Below the pieces are notes generated by a model. That model saw only the letters and a list, made by a program, of their open reading frames with translations. It ran no database searches and was not told the DNA's origin. Position numbers and translations under genes: made by a program. A stretch of DNA of 64,000 bases from Pleurostoma richardsiae (Eukaryota > Ascomycota > Sordariomycetes > Calosphaeriales > Pleurostomataceae), in assembly GCA_030052745.1 (NCBI GenBank), contig JANBVO010000023.1, forward strand, positions 434,001-498,000, written 5' to 3'. This document shows positions 32,296 to 44,566 of this stretch, in pieces; position 1 is the first letter of the stretch, and each line of letters starts with the position of its first letter.

Positions 32296-35200
32296 GGCGC
32301 GGTGGGAAATCAAAGACGCCGTAGTCCTGTGCGTGGACCAAAATGGTGCCGAGGCGAGACCACGCCAGCAAAGGTGACGGGAAGGGCCAGCTGGGTGGTG
32401 ACCACGTCGAGTGACTCGGAGAACAGTGAGGTGACGGTGATTTGCACGCCGAATAGCCTGGGAACATCAAAATGTCCCGCAAGGGGGCCAGTAACAGACT
32501 AGATGCGGCAGATGGCAGTCGAAAGGGAGGAAGGGCCGGCTTTGAGGCGGGAGGATCAAATATGAGGGAAATGGAGGGTGGAAGAAGTTTGGTTGTTTTG
32601 GTGGATGTCCAACAATGGGGGGAGGATGGACATATAAGGCACCACAGGGTCGAGAGGCAGGCAGGTCGAGAAGGATTGGAATGGTTGATAAACGACCAGG
32701 GACGGGGGGCCTCGCGTGTGAAAAATAGGTATGGTCCGTACACGGGGCAGACACGACGCGGCGTGCGAGATGGAAGGCGAGATTTGGGAGGGAAGGGAAG
32801 GGAAAACGTTTATATGTGAAGGAGGAAGAGGAAGAGAATCGAAATGGAGGAGGGAAAAGGACCCAAGGCAAAGTAAAGGTACAAGGTAGCGTGTAATAAG
32901 AAGACAGCGCGAGCAACGTCAAATGGCTGCCGCCGCCGCGGAAGACATCGATGGAAACCCATCTGGCGGGCCGGGGCAGCCCAGGGTGAGTGAGGATGGG
33001 CCACCTGCGCCAGGTGGGAAGGCAATGAGGACTGGCCCGCCCGCCGCCGCCGCAAGGTCCCACGGGTCTGTCTGCAAGTACACATGGCGTCCCTCTAAGG
33101 TAGCGGCAGGGGTGCAGGGGGCGGGGCCAGCCCATCTGGTTCGCTGGGTTGGGCGCGGAGATCTGGACGATGCAGCCACGGCAGCCTGTCCACCCCAACT
33201 ACGGCACTCCCCGGTGACATCTGTGGTACTTTTCCCAGCGTGTGGGGACCGTTCGGCAACATCGCTCGCTCATCAAGCAGGACGACGCTCCAACCGCTGT
33301 ACTTCCATTTTTCTCACTCTCACTTCGTCTCCCTTCCGCCTTGCGGCAGGCCATAGCAGCACGTCACGCCTCTCTTCCGGCCGTCTCCTCATGGCCTCAT
33401 TCATGGCCTGCCATTTGACCCGGGAGTCGCGTCCCAACCGTTGAAGGAGGCCCACACTAAATAGATGCATTTGGTGCTCTTCCGATGCCTCATAGATGCC
33501 TCGCTATGCTGTGATCTCCAAGATCCTGCTCGCCATCCAGCCTCACACCCCGAGCGACCAGCCCGCGAGGTGCTGATTGATATACGGGTACTCTGTGCAC
33601 AAAGAGGGCGAATCGCCTATTTCACCCTTATCACGGAGTACATATTCCACACACGGTAGCAGGTACTCAAGGTCTGGACAGAGCTCCGCCGGATTGTGAG
33701 TGGATGGATGCGTGACTGGCCGGCCAAGGGATGGTGTGCGCTACGTGTGTGACGAGGGCATCCGGCTGGATTAGGTAGTCGTCGGCCTAGGGTATATTAG
33801 GTCCTGGGTACTCCGTGCCTAGGAATCTGGACGACGACTGATCATCTTGGGTATGGTAGGTAGGCTTTGCAGAAACCCACATTTCACACCGCGACCTCCC
33901 ACCTCTTTCCATTCTCTTTATCATTATTAACGTTAGCTCGGGCTTCTTCCAACTCCATCTCTTTCTTCCATTGTGTGTCATGCCTTGTTCTTTTCGCCCG
34001 CTTGCCTGACAAGACAAACCCCCCCTCCCCTTTTGTCTCCAATGTCTCAGTCCGGGGTTGCGCATTTTGATATACCTCTAGCTCGCCGCCTTCTTCCCAA
34101 CCGCCAGCCTGTCTTGCATGTTCGTTCTGGATCGCCCGCCGGCGCGGTCATATCTTGCCGACCACCGATGGAGCAGACAGCGCCGCAGCAAGGAAAACCT
34201 ACTAGTTCCCTAACGCAGGCAACATGATGAGGCCAGGCACCATTGATCGGCCCCTCTTCTTCCCAATTCCATCCCACAAAAAGCTTCCCTTAGAGAGTCA
34301 TCCACGTATTTAATAGCCAACCCTATGGCTGCGCCGCCCTTTTTGCAGTCGCTTAATTAGGCGTCCTTTCCAGCCACTGCCCTGCGTCGCTGCGTCTGCT
34401 TCCTCGCATGTCGAGCAGAGATGAGTATGTACGTGTCGGCGCATACTTTGTGGATGTGATATCCGACGTCGAGACTACCTGAGGAGTCTCGCCACCTTGA
34501 TCAGGGTACTCGGTCTAGTGCGCTTTTATTGCACAGTACTTCCCGGTACTCCGTACGTAGCTGCAAGCTTCGCAGCCCCGTGACGATAACATGGTAGAGC
34601 ATCTCCACAAACGCCATTGCGCTGCCGAAGATGGCCGAAATATGTGATTGCATTGGCCGTGGGTTCGGGAGGGTTCAACCCATCCATAGTTCCCCACCCA
34701 TCACGGCTTGGGAGTCGCGAAATCTTGCAAATGGCTCCGTACCTGCTGCCGGCTGTTTTTGGCTGCCAGCATCGGCACTAGATCCCCGTACGTCACTGAC
34801 GAGTGTAAAGCTTCGGAACTGATGGATCTGGGGATGTGCGATTGAGAAGAGAGAGGGAAGTTGAAAAAGCCTATTCCTGGGAATGAGGTCACCCAAGCCC
34901 GGATGTGCAGCGCGTTACCCGCCCCTCTCTGTCTGGTAGGTGTGCCGCGTATCATCCCGCTCCACGCCACACCACCGCCGAAGCAGTGATAATAGGTAAA
35001 GCAGGGATGCTTGTGCAGCCTGGACCTGCGGAAGCTGGCTGTAAGACCTTCGAAGCTGTGCAAGAACTCAACGGCCACTTTCAAGAGTCGATACTTCGGT
35101 AGCAGCACCTATATTGGGACGACCATGTCAAAATTGTGTACTATAGTAATGCTTTATTTTCAACGGCAGGCCGCGCGGTTCCATCTCGTCTGCTTGTCTG

Positions 35201-37415
35201 TTGTATCCATGTTACGGTACTCCCTACTCGTCGAAGCTTAACAGGGAGAGGGAAACAGTGCGACCTTCTGTTTCAGAACTCAAACTGGTCGCCAATACGG
35301 AGTACTCGCTTGGCGTGACCAGGGGCAAACAATGTGCCATCGGTCTCGCAGCTCCGCATGCGAGTCAGCCTCCGCTGCCCTCCAGGAGCCGAACCACTGC
35401 CATTTTTACGTGTGCCTGTTGGGAGCTATTTCCGTGTTGTTTCGACGCTGCCAGGAGCGGTTGCTGGCGAGCACTCGATGGATCATCGTCATGTAGAAGG
35501 ATACTTAAGGTCTCTACTCAGTTACCTTGATAGAAGCTTCAGCTTCCGTCTCTCTGCGGTATCACGGCCGTCAGACGGAGGTGTGACAGAGTGACGTGAT
35601 CATAAGTAAAAGGCACCATAGCGCACCTCCTCTGAGTGACATTTCAGCATCCCATGGCTGCCTGTCGAGCATGGGTCACTCGACATCTGTCGTGTGCATT
35701 CGAGGCTCATCAAGAGCCCGCCAAAAATATCAACGAGAGGATCGTGACGAATTTTACATTACTCGATACCAACGGCTCTCTGTTGCCGGACTCTCTGGTG
35801 TCTTCGGTACAATTTGACCTGGCTGGCTGGCTGGCTGGCCGGCCGGCCGATATGTTGAGGTCGGAGATTTATCGGGGCTCAGCCCGCACTCATCTCGAGA
35901 TTGACCCCCTTAGGAGGAGATACCATGTCCATTAGAAGCTCAGCGCGTGTGACCATCCTCTGTTCCGAATTGAATGTATTCAATTGAATGACTTGGAAAT
36001 CGACTGCTCGCTGTCAGGGCTCCGGTGCAGGTGTCTGGCACTCGTCCCGACCAACAACCTGCCAGAATTAGGAGGCAAAATTAGCACGGGAAACGGGAAT
36101 GTGGAGGCGTGATGGGCATGCACGGCTCTCGAGATGTGCGAAATCGCCCGCTAGGTACCACAGGGATGGCTGGCTGGGAAAGCGGCAGGCCCGATCCGGC
36201 ATAGTTCGACACCGCCAGACCGTTAGGCCTGCCAGCTCACCTACCAAAACATCCTCGCTCTTCCCACCTTCTTCTTCCAACTTACTTTCGACGTTGGGGC
36301 CTCGCGGGACTTTCCAAAAGAGCGATAGATTCTCGCCGTTGATCATTCCTCGAATACCCCAGGCGTGCTTGGAATGTTGTCTGGAGCTGTGCGATAAGGG
36401 GGGCATTGTGAGCTCGCATGTTAAAAGAGCATCACCCTTTCTCTCTGTCTCATGGATCGTCGAGGAGTTAAGGTTCGACAGGTCGGGACTGACGTTCGAA
36501 TCAGGGCCTGTTATGCACAAGTTTGGAAACAGAGGGCCTAAAAGTCTCTATAAAGTCTATTGCCAGCTAGCCCGCGTGCAGGCACTACTTCTTGGTACCT
36601 CCCAGCCCGAGGTCCCTCTTTTGGCGGAACCCTTGCAGCAGGGCTAAGAAGTCCACAGGGTGGGCGGAACGGAGAAAAGCCACCGCCCTGGGGTCGACAG
36701 CGCAGGCTCCCGTCCGCAGCACGTGTTGTCCACCGTACCTTGCACGCCACGACAAACCCGTAAAAGGTCTCAGTCTCCGCGCGTCCGTGAGCTCACCTAT
36801 TGCCCACTTGCTGAAGTGAAGACTGCGTCATCAAAATTGGTTGAGAGAATGACTCTCTGTAACTCCTCGAGTAGTCATCATCAGAGATGCGATTTGTGTG
36901 GCTTTTGGCGGCTTTCAGCAAAGGAAGTTTGATCGCAGACAGTCTCATTCAATCGACATCAGCGGGCACGCAGATGCCAGCGGGACAAAATACCCCTTAG
37001 GTACAAGACGTAGGTATTCCCGTAGAATACAACCGGAGTTAACGTCATGACAGATGTGGAGCCCGGATCGATTGTCTTATGTAATATTTCTCATCGTGAC
37101 TGATCAGGTGATAGCGCACCTTATTCGCGTCCGCCTCAATTACTCCACGCTCGAGGACACGCGGATGAGACAAGGCAAATGACGTTGTCTCCCATCGTGT
37201 TTTCTTCCCCTGAGAAAAGAGCTGTTACTATTTGAGACAGGCCACTCCTCATGCACTCTTAAGACGGCCACAATTACACACTTTGATCACAGCGCCTGAC
37301 CGCTAAGGCTCCTCCGTCTTTATCAAGCGTGGCTTGCCAGCTCACGCCTGCCAGGTCGAGATGATCTTCTCCTAGCAACTTTCAAAACGAGGGGCTGGTA
37401 TCACATCTATGAATT
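32296..37415. other. 5.1-kb gene-poor divergent region between SNT2 and helicase
   Basis: The longest stretch without a supportable gene. The first 500 bases next to SNT2 are C/T-rich on the SNT2 coding strand, as in a long leader, with an upstream frame of 69 codons. Further out it holds three copies of TACTCCGT-type motifs and a GGCT/GGCC microsatellite. A pyrimidine-rich tract at 33880-34040 is followed by a 61-codon frame (34042-34227, plus) with no recognisable domain. No transposase, reverse transcriptase or terminal repeats were recognised. Confidence 0.5.
35821..35848. repeat. Microsatellite (GGCT)x4 (GGCC)x3
   Basis: Four GGCT units run directly into three GGCC units, forming a G/C-only palindromic end. 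Confidence 0.85.
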
Positions 37416-40400
37416 ATGGCAGACAATCTCGGCCTCTGGCACAAGACCACTCTCCAGGCCGCGAAGGAACATCAGACTGTCTGCCAGTACCAGACTACGA
37501 CTCTGGCAGGCCACAAAAGACCGTTTGCTGACACGTTCCAAGAAGGAGGTAATGGAGGCGTATCAGGTCACGGCGTACCAGGTCAGCGCTCACCAGCATT
37601 TCTTCCCGCCTCCTCTCTTAGAAAGGGCCCGCCGAGGCTCGTTGCTAGCGAAATCCGGGATGCATCGTCTCCTGCTCCTGAGATTGGTATCTCGGAATAC
37701 TCGCAGAGGAAGGAATGGAGCGCTACTCCCAGTTCGACCCAGGATCCCTTGCTTAATCTATCACATACGGTGTATGGACTACCGATCCAGCTTGTCACGA
37801 ACTTTTCAAACTTGGGGATCAGGAGCATATACCCGTGGCAAAAGCAGTGTCTGCTGGGGCCAGGCCTCCTAACGGGGGAGAAGAACCTGGTGTACAGCGC
37901 ACCGACGGGTGGCGGCAAGTCTCTTGTTGCAGATGTCTTGATGCTGAAACGGGTGCTCAAGGACAGGGAGGCGAAAGCTCTTCTTGTGCTTCCCTACGTC
38001 GCCTTGGTCCAGGAGAAAGTCCGATGGTTGAGAAATGTCGTACAGAACATATCAAGGGAAGCCATCAGCGGCCCGGTTCAAAAAGGGGATTCAAGATTTT
38101 GGCGGAAAAGGGCTGACGAAGACACTGTTCGAGTTGTTGCTTTTTTTGGTGGTAGCAAGATCAATGCTGCTTGGACGGACTTCGATATCGGGGTCTGCAC
38201 AATCGAAAAGGTCGGGCAAGACCTAGGATGCGTAAAATTACTGCTAATGTCTGCTAGGCCAATGCCCTCGTTAACACGGCCATCGATGATTGCTCTATCT
38301 CACAACTGAAGGTTGTGGTCTTGGACGAGCTCCATATGATCGACGACGACCATCGAGGCTACCTCTTGGAACTTATGGCTACTAAGCTGCTCTGTCTAGG
38401 AGAGCACGCTGTACAGATAATCGGCATGAGCGCAACATTGAACGTGAGTGCATAGTTTCTTGGGGTGTTGCTAGTCACACTCTGCTTTTCGCTGCTGGCA
38501 ATGTATGCCGGGAAAGTAATATCTCATCGACCTCCCGGACCTCCTAATTTACCTCCTGTTATGACTTACCGACTCTAACAACCTATTTAACCGTCCTGGT
38601 CATCTCGCTGGGCCTTTCTAATCTGCCTGCCTGACAACTGAATACGTACGGCATAATCACAAATGGTCCAGGAGGTTGTAGAGAATCTCACTTTCCCAAA
38701 TTATAGTGCTAGTGGCGAAAGGCATAGTGCGGATGACAATACACATTTCTTGAGTGCCAAGACCTGTATTACTGACTCTGATGGCCATTAACAGAACATT
38801 TCGCTGCTTGCGAAGTGGCTCCAGGGCCATTCTTATGAGACGCACTACCGGCCGGTACCAATCGAGGAGCACCTCGTCTATGATGGCAATATCTACCCAG
38901 CTGGATCGACACGTCGGCTTTTGATGACCGCCAGCCAGCTGACTTCCCGAACACCCTCGTCGCAAGAGCATGGCACCGAGTTGAGGACAATACAGCCATC
39001 CGCATCTAGAGAGTTGCAGGATCCCGTGACTAACGCCGTGGTAGCACTGGCAAACGAAACTGCGCGCTCAAATTTCGGGGTTCTCGTGTTTGCTAGTAGC
39101 CGTGCTGGATGCGAGGCCGATGCCCTCCTTATCAGTCGTGTTATGCCTCTCCTCGACGAGGTTGGAGCAGACGTCCTAGGAAAGAGAATGGACTTGATAG
39201 GGGACTTCCGCAGCCTACCCGGAGGTCTTGACCATGTCTTGGAACAAACGATCCCTTATGGCGTTGCGTTTCACCATGCAGGACTAACTGCCGAAGAACG
39301 TGAACTCATCGCTGACGCATATGACAGTGGCGTCATAAAGGTCTGCGTCGCGACTTGCTCCCTCGCTGCCGGCATCAATCTTCCTGCCAGAAGAGTCATC
39401 CTCCATAACGCACGGATGGGCCGTGATCTCGTGGGTCCATCAATGCTTAGGCAAATGAGAGGGAGAGCTGGACGAAAGGGGAAGGACGAGATTGGAGAGA
39501 CGTACCTGTGTTGTCGGACTCCAGACCTCGAAGACGTGGTTGAGCTCATGCATGCAGAGCTCCCCCAAGTGACCAGTTCTCTCATAACAGAAAAGCATCG
39601 TATACAAAGAGCTCTACTCGAAATCATCTCTATACGGCTAGCAACAAGCCGAGAATCGATTGATGACTACATCCGCAAAACCCTGCTATGCCATTCCGGA
39701 AACAGCGACGAGATAGACGCCCACGTCGAATCAAGCCTGCAAGACTTGTGCAGAATGGGCTTCATAATTGTTGACCAGGATTATAACTACCAAGAAACGC
39801 AGCTAGGCCGAGCCATCGTGACATCTGCTCTTGACCCGGAAGACGGCCTCTTCATTCACAAGGAGCTGCAACGAGCTCTGCGAGCCTTCGTTATGGACGG
39901 CGATATGCACGTTCTGTATACCTTTACACCAGTACACGACATGGCTGTGAATATCAACTGGCAGGTCTTTGCGAGAGAGATGGATAACCTGGATGAGAGT
40001 GGATTGAGAGTGCTCGGTCTCCTAGGCCTTAAACCTACTGAGATCAACCGGATGTGAGTCCCTTGCACCTCTTCGTCATGATGGATCTGATTGTCACACT
40101 AAACGTGTCCCAGGATGCGAGGAGGTTCGATGAAGGAAGTAACACCTGAGGAGAAGGAGCTTACTCGAGTGTACCATCGATTTTACCTGGCTCTGCAGTT
40201 ACGCGATCTTTGCAGCGAGATGCCTGTCCACCGTGTAGCTCAAAAGTACGGGACGCCCAGAGGCGCCGTTCAGACGCTGGCGCAGACCTGTCAAGGCTTC
40301 GCTGCTGGTATGATTAAGTTTTGCCAGCAAATGGGGTGGGGGTGCGTCTGCCCATCTACAACATCTTAGTGAGAGCTTGGCTAATGGGCCGCAGAGTCAT

Positions 40401-40894
40401 GGCCGCCGCCCTTGATCATTTCTCGGACAGGCTCAAGGCTGGCGCGAAGTCGGATCTGCTCGCCCTTGCAAAGATCACATTTATCAAAAGCCGCACTGCG
40501 TGAGTAGAGCAGTCATGTATCGAGGAAGTTGCTAGTCTAACTCTTGCCGTGACAGGCGTGTATTCTGGGACAACGGCTTCAAGACCGTCGCCGCTATTGC
40601 GAACGCAGATCCAAACGAGCTCGTCCCGATCCTTATGCAGGTGAGTCGGTGGGACACGCCTGGTTATCGTTTAGATGCTAAGACGCTAGCGATGGCGACA
40701 GGCGCAGCCGAACAAGGTTCGTCTAGGAGATACTGACGAGCAGAAGTATAACGAGAAGCTCCTAGCGAAAGCAAAGGTCATTGCCGATTCTGCGAATAAG
40801 CTGTGGCGTGCGTAGGCTGTTGCCGAATAGAGACGGTCCGCTGCTAATCGATGATACAGAAGTCGAGATGCAGCAGGAGGTGGACGATGAATGA
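37416..40894 (+). CDS. HELQ/POLQ-like superfamily 2 DNA helicase without polymerase domain
   Basis: Eight exons (37416-38210, 38258-38443, 38795-40053, 40114-40341, 40395-40499, 40556-40640, 40702-40807, 40860-40894) give 932 residues. Motifs: Walker A SAPTGGGKSLVADV near residue 161, DELHMIDDDHRG (DExH), MSATLN, VATCSLAAGINLPARR and QMRGRAGRKG. The tail has the winged-helix and helix-hairpin-like parts of the Hel308/POLQ helicase (FCQQMGW...SRTARVFWDNGFKTVAAIANADP). It ends there with no family A polymerase, so it resembles HELQ or the helicase half of Mus308. Such enzymes act at stalled forks and in end joining or annealing of ssDNA. The start at 37416 has A at -3 and G at +4; another ATG 7 nt upstream opens a 40-codon overlapping frame. 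Third codon positions look less G/C-biased than in neighbouring genes. Confidence 0.88.
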
Positions 40895-42884
40895 GCCTCG
40901 TGACTTCGCTCGTTGCAGGCGTCCGTCCGACGAGGAGAATTTGCTCGGCATGAAGCTGGATACAAAGCATCTCCCCCTGTCAGACAGAGGCAAGACAGCA
41001 CAAACTATCCGGCCTTGTACATGAAGTACGGTTGGGTAACTCCTCCTTTTGGCATGCTTTCTACGCCATCTCAACAACTCGGACAGCAGCCCCTTGGGGA
41101 TTATGTTACACCGCATGCAGCCTGCCGTGGGGGCTCTTGTGAGGAGATTGACCCGTACGAAGTCAGTCACTCGGTCGATAACTTTTCCTCGGTGGTTAGT
41201 GTTGATACCTGATCTAACCCCACCGTCACAATGTATGCACAAGTGCATCCGGAACATCTTGAAAGAAAAGGTACCTGCGAGGCCTGTGTGAGCTGAAGGA
41301 ATCATGTGTTGGTCGGTTACCTTACAACCTCACTACCCATGCAGTACCATCCACACATTAGGGCCACGTCCCGTCCTCCGAGGCCGTATCATCCGACGCC
41401 AAAGTTCTACTCGCTTGTTGGCCTTTGCCTTTCAGAAACAATAAATAGGTGTGCGGCGTGTCCTTGATCGCCCGCTCGGATACCCAGCCAATGCCGGCCG
41501 ACGTTCTCGACCACCAATGTGACCGCCCTCTCGTTTCCTATCTGACCTATGGACAGACGGGCACGGGGTGACAAGCGGCCAGAGGCTTGCCGCACCGACC
41601 CACGCAATAGGGCAGTGGCGGCCGAATCTGTTGTGCGCCGATACAGTACGCCTCAAGTCTTCCTTTCGGGTCCGATAATGGGATTATTGCAACAAGAGAC
41701 CGAGCAGTGGTGCCTCGCGGCGGACATAACTTGCCGCGTAGTTCGACGATAGGTGGCTGTAGACTCGACTTTGATAGGCTTCGCGAGCCAGGGGTGGCTT
41801 TACCCACGCGTTGGCTGGGCTTCGCACCATTCAGATGGCATCCTCTACAGCATCGCTCATGCATGAAGCTCGCAGAAGATGCCGCCATGCCCCGGAGTCC
41901 ACGCTGCGTCACCCTCGTGGTGCTGTCGCACAGCATGAGAAAATTTTCTCACACACACTCCTCCGTACACGTTCCTCACTGGTGACCGGTCAACGGAGCC
42001 TTGGCTTAAAGTTCTGGCATGCATAAGAGCAACCTGGAAAATTCCTTGCCCTTGTTACCTTACCGGCTTACCCAGGCCGCTTCAGCGTTATCGCACCATG
42101 GATGTAGTACATGCAGCTGCTGAAGTGGCTGTCCACGGGAATTACAGGCGACAAATGCGCCTCGTCAAGAAAGAAAGGACCAGCCGCCCGCCTGCTTTGT
42201 TCCATCGCCTCTCTCACGGCGTTGCCCTCTGTCTCACAGCCACATTGCTTCCCGCACCGGCTTTGACCACGACACCATTCGCCGCCACAGCGGACGACAC
42301 CACCGTCTGTGATCCAGCACGAGCGGCAGCATAGGTATCCCTTGCCTTCGGGAACTCCTGGGAAGGTACTTGCGCGCCTTCCGCTCACTGTTGGTGGGCT
42401 TCTGAGACCCGCTCGGTGACCAGGTGTTGGGTACAAGGACCTCCAGGGTAACTGCATCACTTCGTTGCGGCATCTGGTTGCGCCCATCCCTCCTCATTAA
42501 ATGCGCGAATGATGAACAGTTGGTGTGGCTGCCTGGTCCAATCCACACCACTACCCGGATTTGCCTTTCTTCGAGCCTCGGTGCGGTTGCCTCTTTTCTT
42601 CTTTTGGGTTCGCATCACCCAAGAAGTACGCGGAGTCTATTTCTCTCCCCAGCGCCTCAAAAACAAGGCGTTGCCGCTCTGCCGGATGGTCTTTTGAATT
42701 TTGCTGCTATTCTTCTCATCCACCCTCCTCACGAGCGAAGATAGAGGCCAGAAGTCAGGTTTACACCGCAATTTTAAGCATTCTCACGGTTGAGAGAGTG
42801 TGTCGTTGTTTTTGATACCTCTATCCTTACAGCTAAGCCTATCCACGGAGCACTTCTGGTGGCTTATCTCCCCTTAATACCTAA
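40895..42884. other. Intergenic: 3' flank of helicase and promoter of BTB gene
   Basis: About 2 kb with no supportable gene on either strand. The last 350 bases before the BTB start contain C/T-rich leader-like sequence. Confidence 0.5.
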
Positions 42885-44566
42885 ATGGCTTCGGCAGCGA
42901 GCGGCCGGGCGAACGCAGTCGGTGGTTCAAGCGCCGGCCCCGGCCCCTTGTCGAGCAGCCTGGATGCTGTGATGAGAGCGCCGTCCACAAACCCGCCAGA
43001 TGTTGTTGTGCTAGAATTCCTGCCGAATGATCTCAATCGCAAAGACATTCTCAATCCTAAGGAGGACCTATGGCTCTCGACCGTTGATGGGTGAGTCTCC
43101 CGCAGATCAACCACCCCAATGCCCGAGTCTGGCGTGAACCCCTGCGTCCTCCACCAAACCTCACTTCTACTCTATTCATTGGCACTATATCCCAGCGTCC
43201 CTTTTCTCGCCCTATTGCGCCACATAATCCCATGGCTCTCCTATCTCCTCTTTCGTTGCCTCTCTTCCTTCCTCAAAAGTGATTTCTGGGCTGTTATCCC
43301 ATTCTGACGGATGTGCAACATGTAGCCGATACAACTCGCCCATTATCCCGGTCCGGGTGGGTGAGGGACCCAGTATGCAAGTCTTCCAAGTGAGTCTGTC
43401 TTGCATGCCTGGAAGTCAAGGTGTTAATACCGCCCCTACTCACACAAATCAGGTGCATAAACATGTTCTGCTGAAGGCGAAGTGGTTTCGTAAGGCTCTG
43501 TGTGGGGAGTTCAGTGAAGCTGAGACGCAGGTGCTCAACCTCCCTAACGAGGATCCGTCCGTATTCCACTTCCTCGTCGCCTTTCTGTACGAGGGACGCT
43601 ACATACCAACAAAACCGCTGTCCGATGCTTTAGGTACATGATTCAAGCCCAGGAAGGGGCTCTTCAGCTCACTGATCGTCTACAGTGCCGGACCTTGACA
43701 AGGGCAAGGGAAGAGAAACCAGAAGCAACCCATCAGAGTCAGACTCGGACTCTTCTGACAGTCTAGGAAGCGACAGCAGTACGGGTTCTGGGCGGCCCCC
43801 GTCACTGAGACGTCGCCGTGATGGGCGACGTCCCCAAGGGTTGAGGCAGAAGCATCCCGGCATGCACCGCCCACAATGTGGCTGCCGTCGGTGTCTAAAC
43901 GCCCATGGCCCGCCTTGTTGGGCGTGTGCGGCCCCTCGCGTGCCTCCTCCGTTCATGCCTCCGTTGCAGCCACAGGGAATTATCAATGTCGGCCCTCCTC
44001 ACCGAACGAACCATACAATCCAGCGGACGCGAGGTCCGAACGGCAACCCAATCGGACAGACTGCACCTCCGTCCACAAAAGCTCTTGACCCGAACGGCAC
44101 CGAGCGCATCAAGGGCGAGGACATGCGGATTTGGCTGATGGCATACGAGCTCAACATCGATGTCTACACCTGTGCGAACAGGTACCTCATGGACGATTTC
44201 AAGGAAGAGGTCGCTCGGGCCGTCATCGACATGCTGGAGACCGCCGGCCGAGACGCCGCCCAGATTGAAGTGCTGCACATGTGTAAGAAGCTGTATGAGG
44301 GGGTGAACGAGGGCGACTCGCTTCTGAAGATGATGCTCGCACGCTTGGGCTTCCTGCAGCCGCTGCTGTGGAAGCGGTACGGACAAGAGACATCTGATTT
44401 CCTCATCTCGAATCCGGAGATCGCGACGCTGATCCTCCGGGAGACGGCGACGAGGCGGGAGGAGGATTACTACGGACGGGTGCTGCCGAGCATGGAAAGG
44501 CTGTGGCTCCCAGCGTTAGCGGAGCGGCAGTTTCATCACGAAGCGTTTCGTCCGCCGCGGTATTGA
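42885..44566 (+). CDS. BTB/POZ domain protein
   Basis: Four exons (42885-43090, 43326-43389, 43453-43633, 43686-44566) give 443 residues. Splicing builds a divergent BTB fold: VRVGEGPSMQVFQVHKHVLLKAKWFRKAL...LPNEDPSVFHFLVAFLYEGRYIP (about residues 80-145), in which the HKHVLLxxxxFF-like segment and the LxxEDP..F..LLxYLY-like segment are the usual landmarks. A low-complexity Ser/Asp and Arg/Pro/Cys-rich insert follows (155-245), then an alpha-helical C-terminal half (MAYELNIDVYTCANRYLMDDFKEE) that matches the region after BTB in many fungal proteins. BTB proteins often adapt substrates to Cullin-3, but no BACK or Kelch domain is seen. The function of this one is unknown. Exon 2 is only 64 nt. 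Confidence 0.78.

Noticed and set aside
32923-33444. Plus-strand open frame of 173 codons beginning MAAAAAEDIDG
   Set aside because: Low-complexity Gly/Pro/Ala/Arg composition with equally open frames on the opposite strand; no domain. It lies in the SNT2 upstream region and is best explained by base composition.
34042-34227. Plus-strand 61-codon frame after a pyrimidine-rich tract
   Set aside because: The tract resembles a fungal leader, but the peptide has no known features and nothing else supports coding. Kept only as a remark on the gene-poor region.
36440-36520. GTTCGAATC-like T-loop suggesting a tRNA gene
   Set aside because: The flanking bases do not form a 5-bp T stem with a 7-base loop, and no matching D arm, anticodon arm or acceptor stem was found.
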